Assembly: GCA_028698695.1 (NCBI GenBank)
Contig: JAQVWB010000045.1
Span: forward strand, 1-11,073
Origin: Syntrophomonadaceae bacterium
GTDB lineage: Bacteria; Bacillota; Syntrophomonadia; Syntrophomonadales; Syntrophomonadaceae
DNA: 11,073 nucleotides
Direction: 5' to 3'
Of the stretch, positions 6,020-11,073 are shown piece after piece (the stretch's first letter is position 1; the number at the start of each line of letters is the position of its first letter). Both the position numbers and the translations under genes were made by a program. The notes under the pieces were generated by a model. That model searched no databases and was not told where the DNA came from. It was given only the letters and a program-made list of their open reading frames with translations.

Positions 6020-6922
6020 ATGATGGAGATATCAATGAGGTTTCCCGATACTGGAACCAGTTCTGCAGTTGCCCCAATCGCCAATATCACCAATACATTT
6101 CCACAATCCGATTGTTTTAAGGATTTAGAGTGTTTAATTGGTCTCAAAGAGATTAAAAGGACTTTAGCAGAAATAACGGCCTTCTCTTTGGTGCAATCAA
6201 AACGAACTGCACTGCAGTTGAAAGCTTGCCCCAATGTTTTGCATATGGTGTTTAAGGGCAATCCAGGTACAGGGAAAACAACCGTGGCCAGAATATTGGG
6301 GAAAATGTTTGCTGAGATAGGCGTTCTTGGTCGTGGTCATCTGGTAGAAGTGGAACGGGCGGATTTAGTGGGGGAATATATTGGTCATACCGCGCAAAAG
6401 ACTCGGGAGATTTTGAAAAAAGCCCAGGGAGGAATATTGTTTATTGATGAAGCCTATACTTTAGCCCAAGGCGGAGATAAGGACTTTGGACGAGAAGCCA
6501 TAGGAACCATGGTTAAAACGATGGAAGATGAACGTAATAATCTTATTATCATATTAGCTGGTTATTCATTGGAAATGGGCAGGTTTTTACAGTCTAATCC
6601 CGGTCTTCGTTCCCGTTTCCCTATTCATATAGATTTTCCTGATTATGATGCCGCAGATTTACTGCAAATAGCTTTACTGATGTATCAGGAACGGGATTAT
6701 GAACTGACTAATCGGGCCAGATGGAAGCTTAATAATTATCTGAATGAATTCTGTCGGACTCGTCATCCGCATAGCGGCAATGCCCGCTATATGAGAAATC
6801 TGGTTGAGAAGTCCATACGTTTACAGGCGTTACGCATTGTGGATCGTGATAATCTGCGCCGCAAGGATTTAATTACTATTAATGAAAATGATCTCCCGTT
6901 ACCTGAGCAAATAACAAGATAA
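6020..6922 (+). CDS. spoVK: Stage V sporulation protein K-like AAA+ ATPase
   Basis: 300 residues, close to B. subtilis SpoVK. It is a single AAA+ module of the CbbX/SpoVK family: Walker A GNPGTGKT at 80-87, a pore-loop-like VGEYIGHTA at 117-125, Walker B ILFIDEA at 139-145, the arginine-finger segment NPGLRSRF at 193-200, and the sensor-2 segment GNARYMRN at 253-260. All key residues are intact. SpoVK is needed for late spore maturation in Bacillus; its substrate is unknown. The first 35 residues are poorly conserved and polar or hydrophobic mixed. ATG at 6020 is chosen because AAGGAG ends 7 bases before it; a second ATG at 6023 would change the protein by one residue. It follows the hfq terminator and probably has its own promoter. 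The next gene starts 22 bases downstream. Confidence 0.9.
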   Translation: MMEISMRFPDTGTSSAVAPIANITNTFPQSDCFKDLECLIGLKEIKRTLAEITAFSLVQSKRTALQLKACPNVLHMVFKGNPGTGKTTVARILGKMFAEIGVLGRGHLVEVERADLVGEYIGHTAQKTREILKKAQGGILFIDEAYTLAQGGDKDFGREAIGTMVKTMEDERNNLIIILAGYSLEMGRFLQSNPGLRSRFPIHIDFPDYDAADLLQIALLMYQERDYELTNRARWKLNNYLNEFCRTRHPHSGNARYMRNLVEKSIRLQALRIVDRDNLRRKDLITINENDLPLPEQITR

Positions 6923-6944
6923 TTTAATAAAGGATGATGTAATT

Positions 6945-8180
6945 TTGACCGGTGTAAATACTATAAAGCAAGCAGAACAACTGTTAAGTCCTGTATTTAC
7001 GAAATATGAGGAGACAGCCTATTATAATCAGGTTAAAGTATTACAGGCCTTTCAAAAATATAGAGTAAGGGACACCCATTTTAATGCTTCCAGCGGATAT
7101 GGTTATGGAGATATAAGCCGGGATACTCTGGAAGAGATTTATGCTGAAATATTTAAGGCCGAAGATGCCATGGTCCGTTCACAAATAGTATCAGGAACCC
7201 ATGCTATTTCAGCCTGTTTATTTGGTCTGCTGAGACCGGGAGATCAGCTGATTTCTGTAACTGGTGCTCCATATGATACCCTGGGGCGCGTTATTGGTAT
7301 AAAAGAAAGTCTGACCGGTACCCTGACTGAAAGAGGGATTATTTATAGCGAGGTACCTTTGGACAAACAGGGACTTCCGCAATTACAGGAAATAGCGTCA
7401 GCCATAAATGAAAATACCCGTATGGTATTAATACAACGTTCACGCGGATACAGTTTAAGACCTGCTGTATCACTTGATACTATTGAGAAGATTGTTAAAA
7501 CGGTTAAAGATAAAAATGCCCAAACCATAGTTATGGTTGATAATTGTTATGGAGAATTTACTGCTGAAACCGAACCTATTGAACACGGGGCTGATATCAT
7601 TGCCGGTTCCCTGATTAAAAACCCCGGTGGGGGATTAGCCTTATCGGGCGGATATATTGCCGGCAAGCATGAACTGGTAAAACAGATATCCTATTATCTT
7701 ACCGCCCCCGGGTTAGGAAAAGAGCTGGGTGCCAGCGGCGGAGATAACCGGCGTTTATATCAGGGAATATTTTTAGCTCCTCATGTAGTCTTGCAGGCTT
7801 TGAAGGGCGCAGCTTTATTAGCCGCCATATTTTCACAGTATGATTATGAAGTTTTACCGGGCCCATTTGATGAACGCTCAGATATTGTACAGACCATATT
7901 GTTGAATAACGAAGAAGAAGTAAGGGAATTCTGTCAGGTTATCCAAAATTCATCACCGGTAGATAGCGATATTTTCCTGGAATTCGGTGATATGCCCGGT
8001 TATAGTGATAAAATAATAATGGCAGCCGGAACTTTTATTCAGGGCTCGTCAATTGAATTATCCTGTGATGCACCCTTAAGAGCTCCCTATGCGGTATATA
8101 TTCAGGGTGGGTTGACTTATGAACATATTCGTTATACAGCTGATAGATTGGTTGCCCGATTAAATTTATCAGGCAGATGA
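6945..8180 (+). CDS. ynbB: YnbB-like PLP-dependent enzyme (methionine gamma-lyase family, 'aluminium resistance protein')
   Basis: 411 residues, full length for PF06838. It has a fold-type I PLP architecture: phosphate-binding segment SGTHA at 83-87, VDNCYGEF at 198-205 with D199 placed to contact the PLP ring nitrogen, and the probable Schiff-base lysine K225 in GSLIKNPGGG. The family is related to cystathionine/methionine gamma-lyases, but no physiological reaction is established. The name aluminium resistance comes from one early phenotype and should not be taken literally. It starts with TTG at 6945 behind AAAGGA at 6929-6934; no ATG or GTG in frame gives a better start. It lies in the spoVK transcript, as ynbB lies near spoVK in B. 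subtilis, but without the intervening hflX. Confidence 0.9.
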   Translation: MTGVNTIKQAEQLLSPVFTKYEETAYYNQVKVLQAFQKYRVRDTHFNASSGYGYGDISRDTLEEIYAEIFKAEDAMVRSQIVSGTHAISACLFGLLRPGDQLISVTGAPYDTLGRVIGIKESLTGTLTERGIIYSEVPLDKQGLPQLQEIASAINENTRMVLIQRSRGYSLRPAVSLDTIEKIVKTVKDKNAQTIVMVDNCYGEFTAETEPIEHGADIIAGSLIKNPGGGLALSGGYIAGKHELVKQISYYLTAPGLGKELGASGGDNRRLYQGIFLAPHVVLQALKGAALLAAIFSQYDYEVLPGPFDERSDIVQTILLNNEEEVREFCQVIQNSSPVDSDIFLEFGDMPGYSDKIIMAAGTFIQGSSIELSCDAPLRAPYAVYIQGGLTYEHIRYTADRLVARLNLSGR

Positions 8181-8193
8181 AGGGGGAACAGTT

Positions 8194-8673
8194 ATGAATG
8201 ATGTGGTATTAATTATTACGATTCTGGTTATTATACTGGGAATTGCAGGTACCATACTACCCATGATACCAGGTATACCGTTAGTGTTCCTGGCCATATT
8301 GGTTTATGGCTGGATGGAGGGCTTTAAGCTTATTACCGGAAATTATCTATTAATTATTGGCATACTTACTTTATTATCAATAGCTTTCAGTTATCTTTCC
8401 GCTGTGCTGGGCGCCAGGTATTTTGGATCCGGGCGTCTGGGATTATGGGGAGCCTTAATAGGAACTTTTGCCGGATTATTGTTGTTTCCACCGATTGGAT
8501 TATTAATTGGACCATTTGCAGGTGCTTTTATTGGCGAATATATAAGTGTGCAGGACACTGAAAAGGCGATAAAGGCAGCTTTTGGTTCATTACTGGGGCT
8601 TTTTACCGGAGTGGTATTTAATCTGGCTATCGGAATATATATGCTGGTTACATTCTTAATGAATGTATACTAA
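8194..8673 (+). CDS. DUF456 family integral membrane protein
   Basis: 159 residues, almost entirely hydrophobic. Likely membrane segments lie near 4-23, 26-43, 50-72, 83-116 (two helices) and 129-156. The middle is rich in small residues and GxxxG-like spacing (GALIGTFAG at 86-94, GLLIGPFAGAFIGE at 102-115), characteristic of DUF456 (PF04306). One short charged loop, QDTEKAIKAA at about 120-129, separates the last helix. Function is unknown and no catalytic residue is evident. ATG at 8194 has an AGGGGG site at 8181-8186 that overlaps the end of the ynbB stop region, so it is cotranscribed. It occupies the place where glnR sits before glnA in B. subtilis but is unrelated to that regulator. Confidence 0.85.
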   Translation: MNDVVLIITILVIILGIAGTILPMIPGIPLVFLAILVYGWMEGFKLITGNYLLIIGILTLLSIAFSYLSAVLGARYFGSGRLGLWGALIGTFAGLLLFPPIGLLIGPFAGAFIGEYISVQDTEKAIKAAFGSLLGLFTGVVFNLAIGIYMLVTFLMNVY

Positions 8674-8702
8674 TTGCCAGCAGACGAGAAGTATGTTTTA
8701 AT
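8674..8702 (+). promoter_or_regulatory. Sigma-A promoter for glnA
   Basis: TTGCCA at 8674-8679 (5 of 6 to consensus) and TTTAAT at 8697-8702 (5 of 6) are separated by exactly 17 bases. A TG at 8694-8695 gives an extended -10. The -35 begins directly after the DUF456 stop. Transcription should start near 8709, giving a leader of about 24 bases. Confidence 0.75.
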
Positions 8703-8717
8703 CAAGTAAGTTTGATT
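8700..8717. promoter_or_regulatory. Operator-like inverted repeat at the glnA start site
   Basis: AATCAA at 8700-8705 and TTGATT at 8712-8717 are perfect inverted repeats with a 6-base spacer. They overlap the -10 and the predicted start site, where a repressor would block transcription. The sequence does not fit the GlnR/TnrA site TGTNAN7TNACA. The arms could also form a weak RNA hairpin followed by T4, so a DNA-operator role is only one reading. Confidence 0.4.
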
Positions 8718-8720
8718 TTT

Positions 8721-8726
8721 GGAGGT
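8721..8726 (+). promoter_or_regulatory. Ribosome binding site that fixes the glnA start
   Basis: A perfect GGAGGT lies 6 bases before GTG at 8733. An upstream in-frame TTG at 8712 would place this site inside the coding sequence, so the GTG is the credible start. Confidence 0.85.
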
Positions 8727-8732
8727 ATACCG

Positions 8733-10061
8733 GTGGACAAAGAATTTATACTTAAAAAAGCTGCTGAGGAGAATGTACAGTTTATCAGACTGCAATTTAC
8801 TGATATTTTGGGAGTGTTAAAAAATATCTCTATAACCTTAGACCAATTGGAAAAGGCACTGGATGGAGAGCTGATGTTTGATGGTTCTTCTATCGAGGGT
8901 TTTGTACGTATTGAAGAGTCTGATATGTATCTGAAACCTGATCCAAATACTTTTTTAATCCTGCCCTGGCAAAGTCAAACTTCTGATGCAAAAACTGCCC
9001 GGTTAATATGTGACATATACAATCCCTCTGATGAACCATTTGAGGGATCCCCGCGATATGTATTGCAAAAAGCTTTACAGGAAGCCGAAGAGATGGGATA
9101 CAAGATGTATGTTGGCCCCGAACCGGAATTTTTCCTGTTCCATCTGGATGAGAATGGTTTGCCTACTTTGGTAACTCATGATAAAGCCGGTTATTTCGAT
9201 TTACCGCCGGTAGATAAAGGTGAGGAAGCCCGTCGGGATATGGTAGAGACTCTTCAAAAGATGGGTTTTGAGATTGAAGCTTCCCATCATGAAGTAGCAC
9301 CTGGTCAGCATGAGATAGATTTTAAGTACAAAGATGCGCTTACTACTGCTGACAGTATTGTAACTTTTCGTATAGCAGTAAGAACGGTAGCGCAGAAACA
9401 TGGACTGCATGCCACTTTTATGCCCAAGCCTATTTATGGGGTGGCTGGTTCAGGGATGCATCTTCATGTATCACTTTTCAAAGACGAGGCCAATGTTTTT
9501 TATGGTGAAATGGCCGAAGATGGACTGAGTACAGTCTGCCGCAGCTTTATTGCCGGAGTACTTAAACATGCCAGAGCTATATCAGCTATAACCAGCCCGA
9601 CTGTTAATTCATACAAGCGATTGGTACCTGGTTATGAAGCACCGGTTTACTTGGCCTGGTCTTATCGAAATCGCAGTCCTTTGATTAGAATACCTGCCCG
9701 GCGGGGAATAGGTACACGTATCGAAATGCGCAGTCCGGACCCCACCTGTAATCCCTATCTGGGATTAGCAGTAATTCTAAAGGCTGGGTTGCAGGGAATC
9801 AGAGAGGGCTTGCAGCCACCGGAACCAGTAGAGAAGAATATTTATGAAATGGATTTGGCCACACGCAAAATGAATGGTATTGAATCCCTGCCGGAAAATC
9901 TTTACGAAGCCATCGATGAGCTCAATAAAGACAAGCTGATTCAGGAGGCTCTTGGTGAGCATGTGTATTCACGTTTTGTTATGGCCAAGATAAAGGAATG
10001 GGAGAATTATAGTTCCCGCGTCTATGACTGGGAGATTAATGAATACCTGGCAAAATTCTAA
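8733..10061 (+). CDS. glnA: Glutamine synthetase type I (GSI-alpha)
   Basis: 442 residues from GTG 8733, close to the 444 of B. subtilis GlnA. It makes glutamine from glutamate, ammonia and ATP as a cytosolic dodecamer. Visible motifs are MFDGSSIEGFVRIEESDMY at 48-66, GPEPEFFLF at 128-136 (metal ligands E130, E132), ASHHEVAPGQHEIDF at 183-197 (E187, E194), GSGMHLHVS at 239-247 (H243), NSYKRLVPGYEAP at 292-304 with the flap glutamate E302, and RIEMRS at 329-334 (E331). R59 corresponds to Arg62 of B. subtilis, implicated in feedback inhibition. The short length and lack of the adenylylated-tyrosine region typical of GSI-beta argue against GlnE control. The gene has its own promoter. No glnR is adjacent, so nitrogen regulation must come from elsewhere. 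Confidence 0.98.
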   Translation: MDKEFILKKAAEENVQFIRLQFTDILGVLKNISITLDQLEKALDGELMFDGSSIEGFVRIEESDMYLKPDPNTFLILPWQSQTSDAKTARLICDIYNPSDEPFEGSPRYVLQKALQEAEEMGYKMYVGPEPEFFLFHLDENGLPTLVTHDKAGYFDLPPVDKGEEARRDMVETLQKMGFEIEASHHEVAPGQHEIDFKYKDALTTADSIVTFRIAVRTVAQKHGLHATFMPKPIYGVAGSGMHLHVSLFKDEANVFYGEMAEDGLSTVCRSFIAGVLKHARAISAITSPTVNSYKRLVPGYEAPVYLAWSYRNRSPLIRIPARRGIGTRIEMRSPDPTCNPYLGLAVILKAGLQGIREGLQPPEPVEKNIYEMDLATRKMNGIESLPENLYEAIDELNKDKLIQEALGEHVYSRFVMAKIKEWENYSSRVYDWEINEYLAKF

Positions 10062-10100
10062 ACAAAAGCAAAGAGTGTCTTGAAGCATCATGAGGGAAGC

Positions 10101-10151
10101 TGCAAACCGGGCAGAGTTTGTGTATATTGTTACTTGAAAGCAACACACAAA
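10101..10151 (+). promoter_or_regulatory. Leader with two mutually exclusive hairpins before the ttcA-like gene
   Basis: TGCAAAC at 10101-10107 can pair with GTTTGTG at 10116-10122 (five Watson-Crick plus two G-U pairs). Alternatively TTTGTGT at 10117-10123 can pair with ACACAAA at 10145-10151, with GTT/AAC (10129-10131 with 10142-10144) stacked inside. The second helix ends on the first base of the AGGA ribosome site at 10151-10154. No convincing promoter or terminator is seen in the 100-base gap. Structure is visible; function is speculative. Confidence 0.3.
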
Positions 10152-10161
10152 GGACAGGGCT

Positions 10162-10887
10162 ATGAGTAATCGTAGAACCAAGAAAATATTTAAACAGGTT
10201 CGTGATGCCAACCTTAAATATAACCTGGTCGAAAATGGGGATAGAATAGTTGCAGCCATGTCAGGCGGAAAAGACAGTTATATAATGCTGTATTCATTGA
10301 CTATGCTGCAAAAATTTACTCCGTTAATGTTTGATATCGTACCGGTGAATATAGACTTGGGATGGCAGAATGATACTGAACCCATGCGAAAATTCTGTGA
10401 AAGTCTGGGCCTGACTTTACATATAGAGTCAACTAATATTGGTCAGGTAGTTTTTGATTGTCGTGAAGAAAAAAACCCCTGTGCTTTATGTGCCAATCTT
10501 CGCCGCGGAGCTATTAACCGGGTAGCGAAAGAATTGAATTGTAACAAGGTTGCTCTGGGTCATCACCTGGATGATGTCGTGCATACCCTTTTTCTTTCCA
10601 TAATTTTTGAAGGTCGTCATAATGTATTTAAACCAAAAACCTATTTGGACAGAATGGACATTACTTTTATCAGACCTCTGATATATGTGGAAGAAAGAGA
10701 TATTGAACTCTTAACTGCCTCTTTAAACCTCATTCCGGTTATCAATCGCTGTCCGGCCGATGGACAAACTCGTCGTACTGATATGAAAGTCTTATTGGAT
10801 AATATTGAAATAGATTATCCCGGTGCACGCAAACAATTTCTATGCAGTCTGGAAAACATAGGTCCAGACTCATTCTGGCAAAATTAA
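10162..10887 (+). CDS. ttcA: TtcA-family tRNA 2-thiolation protein (ATP pyrophosphatase)
   Basis: 241 residues. The PP-loop SGGKDS at 34-39 marks an N-type ATP pyrophosphatase that adenylates the base. GHHLDD at 133-138 is the second nucleotide-site motif. C107 and C110 (CALC), with C197 in NRCPADG, match the three cysteines that hold the [4Fe-4S] cluster in TtcA and TtuA enzymes. TtcA makes 2-thiocytidine at tRNA position 32. The protein lacks the extra zinc-ribbon cysteines of TtuA-type enzymes, so a TtcA-like role is favoured, but Firmicute members are little tested and another thiolated base is possible. ATG at 10162 has AGGA at 10151-10154. It follows glnA after 100 bases and ends two bases before the LexA box, so transcription may continue into lexA. 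Confidence 0.88.
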   Translation: MSNRRTKKIFKQVRDANLKYNLVENGDRIVAAMSGGKDSYIMLYSLTMLQKFTPLMFDIVPVNIDLGWQNDTEPMRKFCESLGLTLHIESTNIGQVVFDCREEKNPCALCANLRRGAINRVAKELNCNKVALGHHLDDVVHTLFLSIIFEGRHNVFKPKTYLDRMDITFIRPLIYVEERDIELLTASLNLIPVINRCPADGQTRRTDMKVLLDNIEIDYPGARKQFLCSLENIGPDSFWQN

Positions 10888-10888
10888 T

Positions 10889-10902
10889 CGAACGTTTGTT
10901 TT
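10889..10902. promoter_or_regulatory. LexA (SOS) box
   Basis: CGAACGTTTGTTTT matches the Gram-positive SOS box CGAACRNNYGTTYC at 13 of 14 positions; only the last base differs. It begins two bases after the ttcA-like stop and covers the -35 region of the lexA promoter, the classical layout for autorepression that is relieved by RecA-stimulated LexA cleavage. Confidence 0.88.
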
Positions 10903-10924
10903 TGCGTTGGGAAGGTGTTATAAT
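10896..10924 (+). promoter_or_regulatory. Sigma-A promoter for lexA
   Basis: A perfect TATAAT at 10919-10924 with an extended TG at 10916-10917 is preceded, after 17 bases, by TTGTTT at 10896-10901. The weak -35 lies inside the LexA box and is compensated by the extended -10. A strong AGGAGG site follows at 10939-10944. Confidence 0.85.
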
Positions 10925-10951
10925 CAGCTTATAAAATCAGGAGGTGTAATT

Positions 10952-11073
10952 ATGAGTAATTCAAAACCTCTTAACGACAGGCAACAAGCCATACTTGATT
11001 ACATTAAACAACGGATAAAAGCTGATGGATATCCACCCTCAGTTAGAGAAATCGGTGCTGCGGTAGGACTTAA
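10952..11073 (+). CDS. lexA: SOS repressor LexA, N-terminal part
   Basis: Forty full codons are visible before the window ends. LNDRQQAILDYIKQRI followed by GYPPSVREIGAAVGL is the unmistakable LexA winged helix-turn-helix start, with the recognition-helix region just entered at the edge. The cleavage site and the Ser-Lys protease domain lie beyond the window. ATG at 10952 follows AGGAGG at 10939-10944. LexA represses DNA-damage genes, and the upstream SOS box indicates autoregulation. Confidence 0.97.
   Translation, partial: MSNSKPLNDRQQAILDYIKQRIKADGYPPSVREIGAAVGL

Noticed and set aside
8700..8720. Intrinsic terminator from AATCAA/TTGATT plus T-run
   Set aside because: The stem is A/T-rich and only six pairs, lies just ahead of the glnA ribosome site, and coincides with a promoter; an operator or no function is more likely.
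8712..8732. Longer GlnA from TTG 8712
   Set aside because: The perfect GGAGGT at 8721-8726 would be coding, and the predicted transcription start leaves almost no leader for the TTG.
10470..10476. A AAA AAC heptamer in register within the ttcA-like gene (programmed -1 frameshift)
   Set aside because: The -1 frame ends after about 13 codons, before most of the enzyme; AAC is a poor slippery codon in bacteria, and no stimulatory stem is evident.

Overview
The window looks like a chromosomal segment of an anaerobic, spore-forming Firmicute of the Clostridia. Several things point there: a SpoVK-type AAA+ ATPase, a short Gram-positive-type Hfq, an endonuclease-type MutL, a GSI-alpha glutamine synthetase, a Firmicute-style LexA box, and strong G-rich ribosome binding sites with ATG, GTG and TTG starts. 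The gene order and the hydantoinase/HDAC pair resemble syntrophic Clostridia such as Syntrophomonas, but that assignment is recalled from memory and is tentative. All genes lie on the + strand and are tightly packed. No mobile element, tRNA, rRNA or CRISPR array is visible.

Layout. (1) Positions 1-3705: the 3' end of a hydantoinase/oxoprolinase-family gene overlaps a histone-deacetylase-family gene (ATGA overlap), which overlaps mutL (TAATG overlap), so the three look translationally coupled. (2) 3706-3888: a 183-bp gap with three successive hairpin-forming stretches, one of which resembles a widely dispersed bacterial intergenic repeat. (3) 3889-5953: an RsmJ/YpiP-like methyltransferase, miaA (tRNA i6A37 synthesis) and hfq, closed by a palindromic terminator that contains the hfq stop codon. 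(4) 5965-8673: a mother-cell-type sporulation promoter candidate, then spoVK-like, ynbB-like (PLP lyase fold) and a DUF456 membrane protein. The promoter sits in the loop of an inverted repeat whose 3' arm covers the spoVK ribosome binding site. (5) 8674-10061: a good sigma-A promoter with an operator-like inverted repeat, then glnA. (6) 10162-11073: a TtcA-family tRNA thiolase and the start of lexA behind a near-consensus SOS box.

The order mutL...miaA-hfq...spoVK...ynbB...glnA...lexA parallels the Bacillus subtilis map, but hflX and glnR, which in B. subtilis lie between spoVK and glnA, are absent. Common themes are tRNA modification (miaA, ttcA-like), RNA-based regulation (hfq), DNA repair and SOS control (mutL, lexA), sporulation (spoVK) and nitrogen assimilation (glnA). 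No clearly new multi-gene system is visible. The most intriguing signals are regulatory: the nested promoter/RBS-masking hairpin before spoVK, the operator-like repeat at the glnA promoter, and the intergenic hairpin repeat. One protein-level oddity is the cysteine-rich C-terminal extension on the deacetylase.
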